Positions 55,047 to 64,000 of a DNA stretch of 64,000 nt are shown in pieces. The DNA is taken from contig JAJTUP010000066.1 in NCBI GenBank assembly GCA_021399435.1, forward strand, positions 62,001 to 126,000, written 5' to 3'. The position numbers and the translations under genes are program-made. Every line of letters begins with the position of its first letter. Positions within the stretch are counted from its first letter, which is position 1. The DNA is from Diaporthe sp. PMI_573 (Eukaryota; Ascomycota; Sordariomycetes; Diaporthales; Diaporthaceae). Below the pieces are notes generated by a model that was given only the letters and a program-made list of their open reading frames with translations, was not told the origin of the DNA and made no database searches.

Positions 55047-55752
55047 TAAGTCTTTGTTAGAACTATAATCATAAACTCAATGCTATGAGTGGGGTTTGAA
55101 CTTCAGTATGTGCCAAACTTGACTGCCGTCTTCTGGGCAACCAGACGACGAGTTGCAATCCGACAAATAAGCGTGTGCAGCCGAGATCCAGTTCTTCGGC
55201 TATTCCATATGCAGCCAGCAGTCGCGAGGAACCCTACAACCCATCAAGCTCCCCAACTGAGATCCTCTATCCGTACGACCCGAAAAGGAATGAAGGGGAG
55301 GTGGAAAGGGGAGATCTACTGCACTACTGCGATTATAGCACCGTGAACAGCTTTCTCAACAAGTTTTTCAGCGACTGTAAGTTGTGATTGATTTGAAGTT
55401 CAGGGACGTCATAGCTTCTGCCTGATGGCCGGTACGGCCGTGTTCCCAATATTGTGACTTGACTGCGGGAAATGTTGTTGCTGTAACGGTATAATAGTCC
55501 CAAACTCATTCAATGACGTCACTTTCCGTCTTGGAGATTCAACCCTGTAGTAGTTATCTTTGTCGCTGCATCCAACGATTGTAATAAGGAATATGGTGAG
55601 GTGAGTTAGCATTTCGATCGGAGGAGGGGGCGGGTAGTTATCAATTTGGTCCTGTGCTGTGTCGTCAATTGAGGGTGACATTTTGTCTATCCGCCAACGG
55701 CCAGTATCTGGCTGCTAGTACATCAAACCATCATAGATTAAGAGTGAGATTC
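55047..55752. other. Intergenic, weak small frames
   Basis: A plus frame ends with NEGEVERGDLLHYCDYSTVN at 55387 and a 90-codon minus frame (MSPSIDDTAQDQIDNYPPPP) contains one hydrophobic segment. Neither is supported further. Confidence 0.3.
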
Positions 55753-56425
55753 CTACATCTCTAAGGACTTATCATCGTTGGCGTTGGAGGAGTTAAAAGG
55801 CGCGGCACCTTGACTACCGTTGGCACCAGCGCCAAAGCCGAAGGTGCCACTGGGGCCTTGTGCCTGTGCCATACCGTCGTCGGCGTTTTTTGTCCTCATC
55901 ACAAAAAAACTTCTCGATGATGTTGTAGGCCTTTATGTGGATCTCTTCGTTGGCGTTGGTCTGGCACTCATGAATTTTTGTTAATACCGCCGTACTCCTC
56001 AATAAACAGGGCGTAGCGGTTGATAGCGTCAGGTGCGTCACCAGCGGCCTGCTTCTCCAAATCACCAACCTTTAGAATGTTCTCGAGGCCGTCCAGGGCA
56101 ACCTGGATAATCTTGCTGTCGGGGCAGCCGAGGAGGTCACACAGGGGCTTGATGCAGCCCTGAGCGACGAGGTAGCGGATCTGGTCGGGCTTCTGAAGAC
56201 CTCCACTAGTAGCGTTGCTGATAGCCCAGCAAGCCTCCTTGCGCGTCTTAAGGTCACCGTTGGACAGCTGGTGAATCAGAGGCGGGATGATGTTCGCGTC
56301 AACAACGGCCTGAATCTGGGTTGAGTTGCCGGCGGTGATGTTGGAGATGGCCCAGCACGCCTCCTTCCGGATGCCGTCCTTGTTGGAGCTCAGGAGGGAC
56401 AGCAGGCAGGGCAGGGCACCGCAGC
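55753..56425 (-). pseudogene. Importin-alpha (karyopherin alpha) 3' fragment
   Basis: The minus strand carries the last armadillo repeats and tail of importin-alpha: [80 protein letters not shown] and [12 protein letters not shown]. Two frameshifts in A-runs (near 55980 and 55895) separate this from [20 protein letters not shown] and from [20 protein letters not shown]; the protein end DDKSLEM is at 55753. The first two thirds of the gene are absent; similarity starts abruptly at about 56425. Importin-alpha is an essential nuclear import receptor, so a functional copy must be elsewhere. Confidence 0.9.
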
Positions 56426-56508
56426 TGAACCAATATCATAACGCAATGAACCTCCCAAAAATACATTTAAATACCGGCCTGCTGGCTAACAATGGTGCAC
56501 TGACTTCT

Positions 56509-56583
56509 TATGTCACTGGGCGTAGAAAGGCTCTGCTCATCGGCATCAGCTACAACGGTCAGCGTGGTGAATTGAGAGGTTCT
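56509..56583 (+). pseudogene. Metacaspase fragment
   Basis: The plus strand reads VTGRRKALLIGISYNGQRGE then LRG, the conserved start of the p20 domain of fungal metacaspases (TGRRKALLIGINY-x-GQ-x-GELRG). The next expected block (CINDV) is replaced by unrelated sequence, and both catalytic His and Cys are absent. It lies about 85 bases from the importin-alpha fragment. Confidence 0.75.
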
Positions 56584-56731
56584 GCCGAGGTAAACAAACA
56601 ACTCCGACCTGTCTATTATGCAACCCGAGAGGAAAACAAACGCCAACACCACGACAACGACCAACCGTACTGCATTTTACCTGCAGGATTGACCAACACA
56701 CATAAACCAACAGTCAACTCACTCAGAAACA

Positions 56732-56944
56732 ATGTGCGAGGAACATCATCGGAAGCTTAAATGCGGCAAATGTCCCAATGCTCTTAACGACCATAATGGC
56801 AAGAACCATGTCAAGATTAGAGAAGTGAAATGCGCAGTAGTTTCAATCATTGGATGGAAGTTGGGGGATTGCGGCACAATAATCCGGAAGGATGTGGACT
56901 ACTCCTGTAGATGGGAATTTTGTTCTAGGTGTCGTAAGACATAA
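56732..56944 (+). CDS. Small cysteine-rich protein, 70 residues
   Basis: MCEEHHRKLKCGKCPNALND starts a frame with eight Cys, including CEEH, C-x2-C and a final CSRCRKT. The arrangement recalls short fungal Cys/His-rich proteins of unknown function that begin MCEE-x-x-x-x-x-CGH. No signal peptide, so not secreted by the classical route. No intron. Context is among pseudogene fragments, so it may itself be a remnant. Confidence 0.35.
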   Translation: MCEEHHRKLKCGKCPNALNDHNGKNHVKIREVKCAVVSIIGWKLGDCGTIIRKDVDYSCRWEFCSRCRKT

Positions 56945-57749
56945 TGCAGTTCTCTAACAACGCTGCATCGGGGGAGAGCTGAGAGTCACAGGGACTATAC
57001 CGAGACTTTGCTTGAGAATTACTATAACCTCAAGCAGATGATCAAATTCAACAATGAATCCACAGCTCCGTCCGCAGCCATTGATTCGTAGCCTTCAAGT
57101 TGTCTCAGCAACAATTCGACTGGACGAGCTCTAAATTATGAACTAATTTTGTTTGGCTCACCAGGTTAGTTGACAACGATGAGAGGACATTTGAGTCTCC
57201 ATGACGGGAGGAGCGGGTCCTCTGACCATCTCGCCGTTTCGAACAAATGGCTGGCTTCGTAGTCGGTCAAATTTAATCAGTCATTGGTCTCAGTGAAATT
57301 TGAGTGACCCTCTATACCTGGGAATCAACAGGGGCAAGATGGGGGAAGAACAGGGGCCTAAGCGATTGTCAAACGAGGGCGATTTTATGCCGGGCATCAC
57401 TCAGCTAGGGTGAGCAAGAGCGGCGGTTTTGGCGATATGGGCATGCGGCTTTTTTTCGTCCCATGCCTTGCTCGTGCGACCCATGCACTATGGGAGAAGG
57501 CTGAGAATGTGGATTTACAGTCACTGTGTCTAGCAGGCTATGGCCTTTGAGGTATGGTAAAGCCACGGTCATCGCAAACACATTTTGTCACCACCAACCT
57601 TCCGTCACTCCGCTGGAACGTCTCCTGCATGTTGTGATTATTATGTCCAGTGTTGCGAGCTGTTGGTTTCACTTGCGTGGCTGAGATTTCACCACTTCTA
57701 CATTTTTTGTAGCTTAGAAATCACGTTCAGTTCGACCAGCAAAAGTGCA
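56945..57749. other. Intergenic, nothing recognised
   Basis: No supported frame; 57580-57750 probably is the 5' flank of the hAT copy. Confidence 0.35.
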
Positions 57750-59092
57750 AATATCCCCCCTTGCTTTGTTTGATTCTAGCGGTGGCACGCGCTCTGTAGC
57801 GCCTGTTTCGTCTCGTCATCCGCGAGCCCTGCTCCACAAATTGCGTCAAGCTCGAACGGTCGGACGACGCGAAAGCGCAAGACGACAGCAAACACTTGGG
57901 CCCATGCACGCGAACCTCAAAACTCAGAGCCAGCCCGTTGCCCTCGCAAAAATGAGAAGATCTACTACTGCATGCACTTGTATAGATCCGACCTATTCGA
58001 CGACTGTCTCAACTACTTTCCGCCATCACTTGTGCAAAGTCCACGGGATTGAGTTGGACTCCCACAACCACCCTGTCAAGAAGCAGCGCGACAGCCTTAT
58101 TCAGGATGCTTTCGCAAAGGCCGGAGAGCTAAGTGCTGCAAAGCAGTTGATGAGACAGGAAGACACTCTCAGAGCTGCAGTCAATCGGAAGGCCGCTCTC
58201 GAGGCTTTGGTCCAGCTCGTCACCGTCCGCAACCTCTCCTACAATTGCAGTTCTTGGCCAGAGCTTCACGCGCTTATCGGCGCTGTCAACTATACCGCGA
58301 AAGGCATCATTAGCCTCTCCCATGGTTCCATCCAGAAGCTTGTCTCCAATTCCTATTGTAGTGCACAAGGATATCCTGCGGAGAAGGCTACAGTCCTCTC
58401 CATCAAAGCTCCATCTGTCTGCCGATGTCTGGACAGCTCCGAATCACAAAGCGTTCCTTGGAACTTGTGTTAAATTTGTTGATCCAGAGTCCAAAGAGAC
58501 ATTACAGGCCTTGTTGGCCTTGTCCGAGCTGCCAGGCCTCGATGGGCCTGGTAGCCATGGCGGGGCTGAGCAATGGAAGCTTCTGCGGCACGTTCTCGAA
58601 GACTACAACATCTGGAACAAGATCGGCTTCTACACAGGCGATAACCACGGCTCCAACGACAAGCTCTGCCGTTTGCTTGGCGAGCACCTACAAGCGAGGG
58701 GCATCAATTGGGAGCCAAGGAAGCAGAGGCTTCGATGCCATGGCCGTGTCATTAACCTCGCTGTTCAGGCCTTTCTTTTCATGGACTCCAAAGAAGCTGC
58801 ACGAGCCGCTCTAGAGCAAATCGAGGGCGACGACGAAACTGCGTTCGCTGCCGACTTTGCACAGCGAGTCAAGGCGCAAAGAGCTCTAGGTTGGCGTCGG
58901 CCAGGGCCTCTTGGCAAAATCCACAACATCTCGGTCCACATGCGCGAGAATGATTACCGGTGGAACCTCTTCAAGAAGCGCGCTGGCCGGTCGCTGGGGT
59001 TGGACAACGAAACGCGGTGGAACTCATGGTTTCTACTGCTAGACGTTGCCCTTAATCTCCAGGAGCATGTAGAGTGGTACCAGATATTATGA
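57750..59092 (+). mobile_element. hAT transposase pseudogene, frameshifted and 3' truncated
   Basis: A BED-like N-terminal part (FRHHLCKVHGIELDSHN) leads to NRKAALEALVQLVTVRNLSY and GIISLSHGSIQKLVSNSY; a one-base shift near 58350 then gives VVHKDILRRRLQSSPSKLHL, SADVWTAPNHKAFLG, GSHGGAEQWKLL, GFYTGDNHGSNDKLCRLL, RLRCHGRVINLAVQAFLF, GPLGKIHNISVHMR and DNETRWNSWFLLLDVAL. The frame ends at 59092 before the remaining third. It belongs to the lineage in which the core reads TGDNHGSND, different from the other copies here. Confidence 0.8.
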
Positions 59093-59198
59093 GAAGCTAC
59101 GAGACGATTATCTCGCCCCTTGGGCATGGCCGGCAACATGTATATACATAGAGCCAGTCAGCTTGGCCACTTCAACTGCACCACGCTGTAGTCAGCTC

Positions 59199-60103
59199 CT
59201 ACTCCCCCTTTGTCCCTGTCCTCCTCTTCTTAAAAGATGCACGGGACGGGGTGTCTATATAGGCAGCATCAGGGTGCTGTAATAAATCGTTAGGAGGGGT
59301 TAATGTTCTTGCCCTCTTTCCTATAAGTGACCGGCGGGGCGTGGGGCGTCGTTGAGGGTCGTGCTTGAACTTGTCGTGCAGGTACTGCCTGTCATATGCC
59401 TTCTCGACGATTGTAATGAGGGAATGAAGCGGCAAGGTGATAGGAATGTCATGGCGTTTGTCATCCGGGAGAAGGGAGTCGTGCAGGTAGGATAACCGCA
59501 GGCCGAGGTCAACCTCTGCTGTCGTGTTGTCTGGGCCCAGGGCAGCAGCATGGGCACGCACATCGTAGGCGTCCAGGCATTTCATTGGAAACCATATGTC
59601 CTCTGTCCAGGCCAGCTTGTGTGAATGGATAAGGATGTTGCGGTTGCGCCGGGCAGAGTCATACTGCACATTGAAAGCCATAACGTAGCCAACAAGGCCA
59701 TCACTATAGCGAATGTAGCCTGTGCGAGAAGGTCAGCATTGCTGTCTGCCAGGCAGCGGAGGGATGGCAGGGATAGCTTACGCTTCGCGGCCGCATCCTC
59801 GAGCGGGTGGGAGTACCCAACCTCGACGATGAACCCAGGGAAGTAGTCCTCCTCGCCACCTGGTGGAGTATAGACTAGGCCAAAGTCTGGGCTGGAGACT
59901 GTTTCATGAAGGGAGGGGGCGGCTGTCGCTTTGCACGCGAGACTTTTCAACGCGCGAGGCTCGTGGCTGTAGTGAATCAGTTCGCTGCGCAACCTTTCCC
60001 ATTGCTCGTGTGAAATATCAATCCCGCTCAATTCTTGCAAATATGTTGTGTATATGCCGAGGGCAGTCTTGCTATGATTAAAAGCGCTGCCATTTATACT
60101 ACC
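59199..60103 (-). CDS. Possible PD-(D/E)XK-type protein, start not found
   Basis: Two exons, open frame to 59782 and 59719-59199, joined over a 62-base GTAAGC...CACAG intron. The key stretch is FGLVYTPPGGEEDYFPGFIV then EVGYSHPLEDAAAKRYIRYS and DGLVGYVMAFNVQYDS, whose E-V-x-YS...D...G-x-x-x-x-x-x-x-x-Y pattern recalls fungal restriction-endonuclease-like domains; the catalytic residues are not certain. The C-terminus is basic (RRPTPRRSLIGKRART). The open frame begins after a TAG at 60106 with no in-frame ATG before residue 100, so a 5' exon is missing or the gene is truncated. Alternative: an uncharacterised domain without nuclease activity. Confidence 0.45.
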
Positions 60104-60418
60104 CTAGAACGACGCCCGCAATCCTGGGGCTGGCTGCCGCGTGGGTGGTGGTAGCCTTCACTTTAGTCCTCGCCCTTGCCGATGGCGGTGTTGGCGGGCT
60201 GCTGCCTCAACCTAGTATATTGAACAAGTGTTCTGAGTCACCTGGGGGATTTGGGAGGCCTCTATTATAAAAGTCCAGCTCGGACCACACGACATGCATT
60301 TAAGAGCGGCCTGAAGTCACTGCGACGAATGTATATCAGGTCGTGATAACTAATGTTTCTACTTCCTTGGATCACAATTTAATTACCAACGCAAGCTTAT
60401 TTAAGAGAACATTCTACA
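60104..60418. other. Promoter-side intergenic
   Basis: AT-rich stretch with no gene; lies between the divergent minus-strand gene and the membrane protein. Confidence 0.4.
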
Positions 60419-60937
60419 ATGATCTCCAGATACTCGGTTCGGATTCGGCTCGCAGTCGTCCTGCTGAGCCTGGTTTCGCTAGCAACCGCTATTCTCAGCT
60501 CGGTAGATGCACTCCTCGCTGGCATATTGCGAGATCATTTCAGAGGCAACCAAGCAACCGCCGGTAACGGCAGTCAAGAAATTCAATTCCTGGCGCTCCC
60601 GAGGTTCATGCTTTGTATCGCAGTTATGTCGGCAGTCGGTGCCACCCTGTTCGGACTATTGAGTTTTATAACAGCAATCAATCCAACCTGGATGGGAAAA
60701 TACTCGACTTTTCAGACAATTTATGGCGTCATATTGGTTGCCATTGGTGGATATGCTGCCGAGCGTGTCCGCGGCTGTGAGGCTCAGTTTGAGAGGCTCA
60801 GCTCCAGAGGGTCCATGCCTTACTACAATGTCATATACTACGGGTATATTACTCAGGCGGTGTATGGGTTCGTCCTTATAGTACTAAGCCTTGCCTTCGC
60901 GGCCTTTATTCCAGTAGCTGAAGATGACAAGCGTTAG
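60419..60937 (+). CDS. Four-helix integral membrane protein, 172 residues
   Basis: The ATG at 60419 starts MISRYSVRIRLAVVLLSLVS. Hydrophobic segments lie at about residues 8-30, 58-82, 95-113 and 137-162 (for example MLCIAVMSAVGATLFGLLSF and GYITQAVYGFVLIVLSLAFA), with a hydrophilic loop after the first (HFRGNQATAGNGSQE). The layout resembles MARVEL-type four-helix proteins, but I cannot confirm this family. The frame is free of stops and no intron is needed; the AGAACATTCTACA leader before the ATG is unremarkable. It appears intact. Confidence 0.55.
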   Translation: MISRYSVRIRLAVVLLSLVSLATAILSSVDALLAGILRDHFRGNQATAGNGSQEIQFLALPRFMLCIAVMSAVGATLFGLLSFITAINPTWMGKYSTFQTIYGVILVAIGGYAAERVRGCEAQFERLSSRGSMPYYNVIYYGYITQAVYGFVLIVLSLAFAAFIPVAEDDKR

Positions 60938-61291
60938 GCGGCTCATGCTTCATGTAGAGAATCTTTTAGCTTCCTGGTCTTCTGTATCTTGACTGGCGAG
61001 TTTGACAATTCCATGTATATAAAAGACTGTCTATATAACGATCCTAAATACCGCAAAACCTACAACGCTAATTCATGAATTTTGTTTAATGAACCGACCT
61101 CGTCAAAGTCCCACACATGCCAATAATCTTGAAATAAGGAAACCAGTATGCAGAATAAGCTAGGGAACCGTGAACGATTAAAGGTATATATATACCGAGG
61201 TCCAGATCAGCATGGCGTGTGGTGAAGGATGTAATTACTTCATTATAAAGCGTTGAAAAAGCAAATTTTGGGAATATATGATACTTTCACC
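60938..61291. other. Intergenic, AT-rich
   Basis: TATATATA at about 61187-61195 and generally AT-rich; plausibly the promoter of the following gene. Confidence 0.4.
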
Positions 61292-61863
61292 ATGTCGACA
61301 TTCGCGGCTGAAGACGCCCGCCGGGCCGAGCTCTTACGTCTATGTCGTTTCTGGAGACAGCGATATTTCATTGAGGCATTCTCCACATTCGATTTACCAT
61401 CTCGAGTTCTGAACAGCGATGAAATTGCCTTAGTCGGAGACCCTGTTTTTTGGCAAGGGACAACGAACGATATACATGCTACGCTCAAAAGCATTCTGGG
61501 GCTTGATCTCTCTTTCTTCGTCGGGGTTAAACAGCAGTTATATACAATGTTTCAGATTTGGAATATAGTGCTCGAAGAAAAGGCGTCTTTTGATGCTTAC
61601 GGGACGGATCCTAGTATGACTCGTAAATTTGAAGAAGCCTTACTGCTGGCGGGAAGAATCATTGCAGCTAGAGCAAACATCGCGCCCGATGAGGAGCGAT
61701 ATTCGTCATCACTGACTCAGTCAGGATCTCCTATGAGCTTAGATGGGATTTACGCAATGAACATTGGATAACCCACATCCTGAACTACCTCAACGAGGTT
61801 GCTCAAGCAGAGCTCAGTTCTGAAGACCCTCTGTTAAGACAGCTTGAAGAAGTCGCCCGAGGC
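61292..61863 (+). pseudogene. Unknown protein, one frameshift
   Basis: From ATG 61292, MSTFAAEDARRAELLRLCRF continues for 159 residues (SDEIALVGDPVFWQGTTNDI, RKFEEALLLAGRIIAARANI) to a stop at 61771. Around 61700 another frame takes over with SYELRWDLRNEHWITHILNY and LNEVAQAELSSEDPLLRQLE up to TGA at 61863. The second frame is clearly protein-like, so either a one-base shift broke the gene or a small intron is unseen. Family not recognised. Confidence 0.45.
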
Positions 61864-63358
61864 TGATCAACCATGCCGCACCAGACGCTGCACAGCGTGT
61901 CAGCAGTGGGCAGCGCGACGCCGTGCCAAGGGGCCGTGGTGGCCGCGGTCGCGCGTAAGCATCCTGAATCAGCCGATGAACAGTGATGATTGGTCCATCC
62001 AGGTCAACAAGAGCCATTCGTTCAACGTCCACCAGCGCGAGGTCAAATCTGTGACCTGTTTAGAAGCCATTCATCCGAGTCGCGAGAAGGATGACTCCGA
62101 AATGAGAGAACCTCACCCTACTTTGTCGTCACAGATCAGCAACATGTCCTTGGGTGCGTCGTTTCCAGTCAAATTAGCGCCAAAGAGCAATTTTGGCACA
62201 CCGTCCAAGTACAAAGGCTTGCGCTTTGTCTGTATTCATGACCATTCCGTTGATCTCGCGCCATGGTCTCACCGCTCTTTGGGAGTAGGCTCTGTAGTTA
62301 TGGCCCTCTATTAACGTCGATTCCACGTTCCACTGTATTCCTGCCATCTACTATTTTCTCTCCTATAATTGGATTTGCATCCCATTCATCTGGCTGCGAT
62401 ACGGAAACTGTTGAGGCTCTCGACGAAAACAAGAAGCTACTGAAGGACGGAAAGCTAGAGGCAAAATCAAAGGTGGCAGAACAGCTCGTCGAAATTGTTG
62501 AGAACAACTTGCTTACCTACACTATCCTGGGCTGCTTATAGCTGCATATTAAATTCTTCCAGCCGCCTCTATGTTTTCTGAATAATTGATAAATTATTGT
62601 CAGTTCTCGACATTCCCTTTCGCTTTCTTCTCCATGTTGCTCGTGCCTAAAGCAGCAAGTTGAGGTACTCCCTGCCGATGCTGTACCTCCTGCTGTAAAA
62701 GAAGTTGGGCGTCGGAAGGGCCCTGGCACACGTCTCTGCTTTGGCTGGGAGGCTTGTCCACATGGCTCATCACATGAAAGCCGACGAGGTTATCAGTGGC
62801 CCTTTCTTCGGCATGGTCCTGAGACTGTTGGCCTTGTTTGAAGTAGTCTCCGACCAACTCGTAGCATCGAAAGGCAAGTCCTATTCGCTACGAGTGCAGG
62901 GTGCGTAGGAGAGCCGCTCAACAGCTTGTGACAAAGACTTTGACATTATGATCAAGTGACAAGCTCCTTCGGGTGTCGAATGACGCAAAACTGATGGCAA
63001 GTGTTCAATCACAAGTCTACGGATATCGCGAGAAACCATGTTGACAGGTCCGTCGCGCCGATTCCCATGCTATCGTTGCAGACTATTTCCTACGTCGTAT
63101 TAGCTCTGATTTGTTTTCCGTAACTGAGAAATTTCTGTTTAGTGATACTTCCAAAGCACGCTCCTGCCGCCGCCCCGGGCCAGATCCCCAGGGAGCTCTC
63201 GACCTGCTTTCACTACCGGACGAGAGTTATAAGAGTTGCAAGAACGCCACCGAAGGTTACTCGCTTAGCAAGCAAGGCATTCGTTCAACCCATCAGAGAG
63301 ATACCAAGATCAAGCTATCCGCCAGCACTTCAGCCCGAGATGAAGGTACTGATCTCAT
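61864..63358. other. Region with gene debris near the HET fragment
   Basis: A minus-strand peptide at about 61900-62060 (LALVDVERMALVDLDGPIIT then VHRLIQDAY) resembles the stretch after the NB-ARC domain in fungal NLR-like proteins (S-L-V-x-x-D-x-x-x-x-x-x-VHRLVQ), but is too short to be firm. At 62600-62870 a minus frame (SDAQLLLQQEVQHRQGVPQL) is open without known relatives. No complete gene is supported. Confidence 0.35.
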
Positions 63359-64000
63359 ATGCAAGAGGACATTGCTTACTGTCTTCTGGGCATTTTCGAC
63401 ATCCACATGCCCATGTTATATGGCGAAGGAGCCAAGGCCGTTATACGACTGCAAGAGGAGATCATGAAGGTTTCTGATGACACCTCAATACTCTGCTGGG
63501 GTTACAAGCAACCCATTGGCGAAATCTATCTGCCATACCAAGAAAGCTCAGTTTTGGCGACTCATCCGCGATACTTCGAGAATTGTCGCACTATTACAGC
63601 TCAGACCCTTGAGGGCTTTGATGCGCCTTCATTCTCGATGGACCAGCGAGGACTACGCATACGCCTACCGGTACGAACGGATCTAAGTCATAACAAAGTC
63701 GTTTACGGCATTCTGGCCTGTGGCGTGGACCATTCGCCGCATCGTGGCCAGTCTCTCGTGGCAATTCCACTCATATCTACTTCTACCGCCTACGACGGGG
63801 TGCATGACTTTGGTCACCGGGCGCCGCAGAACCGCGAATATCGGAAGCCAACGTGGTGCCGGCCAAGCTTAGTCTCGAAGGGGTTCCTCAAGCAGGCATG
63901 CTTAGTCGATGTACTCATTCGAAGACCCTTTGGGGATGATGGCCCAGCTGGTCGGCAATTACCGTTTGCATTAGCGCTTCCTCCAATACCATCTCAAGGA
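63359..64000 (+). CDS. HET-domain protein, 3' half of domain, runs off window
   Basis: The frame from ATG 63359 reads MQEDIAYCLLGIFDIHMPML then YGEGAKAVIRLQEEIMKVSD DTSIL and goes on without stop to the window end (DAPSFSMDQRGLRIRLPV, VYGILACGVDHSPHRGQ). The first part is the third conserved block of the fungal heterokaryon-incompatibility (HET) domain, and the remainder is the C-terminal region that follows it in such proteins. The first two blocks (start of domain and the AISH/LSYxWG region) are not found upstream: 63111-63358 encodes unrelated peptides. Only a 20-base GT...AG stretch separates SARDE from EDIAYC. Probably a 5'-truncated gene of the vegetative-incompatibility/NLR type. Confidence 0.7.
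   Translation, partial: MQEDIAYCLLGIFDIHMPMLYGEGAKAVIRLQEEIMKVSDDTSILCWGYKQPIGEIYLPYQESSVLATHPRYFENCRTITAQTLEGFDAPSFSMDQRGLRIRLPVRTDLSHNKVVYGILACGVDHSPHRGQSLVAIPLISTSTAYDGVHDFGHRAPQNREYRKPTWCRPSLVSKGFLKQACLVDVLIRRPFGDDGPAGRQLPFALALPPIPSQG

Overview
The window looks like a gene-poor, transposon-rich accessory region of a filamentous ascomycete, probably a Sordariomycete. The evidence is GT-AG introns of about 50-75 bases with internal CTAAC/CTGAC branch-like sites, CT-rich leaders before start codons, and fungus-specific families: rhodopsin-type membrane protein, Zn(II)2Cys6 factors, a CCCH zinc-finger protein, DUF6601, DUF7918, 2EXR, FTA2, Est1-type, patatin-like and HET. Species cannot be told from the sequence alone. 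I see no rRNA, convincing tRNA, CRISPR array or telomere repeat.

Layout. 0-6.5 kb: edge of a minus-strand gene, an intact D-amino-acid oxidase, a 5' remnant of a cytochrome P450, member A of a small two-exon gene family, and an FtsJ-like methyltransferase. 7-12 kb: a long hAT transposase lacking its C-terminal dimerisation region, then a pogo-type (DDE_1) fragment abutting a BED/DUF659 hAT fragment. 13-20 kb: a DUF6601 pseudogene with TGG-to-TAG stops, a small ORF behind an 84-base repeat, and a divergent pair made of a decayed patatin-like gene and an Est1-type gene. 21-29 kb: a transposon graveyard (Ty3/gypsy RT-RNaseH, an FTA2 gene cut by a hAT fragment, Tc1/mariner, another hAT).

29-46 kb: rhodopsin-like gene, a solo LTR, a CCCH/NYN-like gene, a Zn2Cys6 gene broken by an internal inversion, a TRIM-like mini-retroelement, an unknown three-exon gene, a MADS-box-like gene, member B of the small family, a glycosyltransferase fragment, and a DUF7918 gene overlapping a 2EXR remnant. 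47-64 kb: a compact Zn2Cys6 coiled-coil protein, an unknown gene facing a broken copy of itself, a small membrane protein, a solo LTR with a perfect 5-base target duplication and 98-99% like the one at 31.8 kb, pieces of importin-alpha and metacaspase side by side, a hAT pseudogene, a possible PD-(D/E)XK-type gene, a four-helix membrane protein, and a HET-domain fragment running off the window.

Most recognisable housekeeping-type genes (P450, FTA2, importin-alpha, metacaspase, sterol-glucosyltransferase-like, UBR-like, Zn2Cys6) are present only as pieces, whereas lineage-specific or unknown genes are often intact. The genes do not form one pathway or cluster. The common theme is duplication, fragment capture and decay around transposons.
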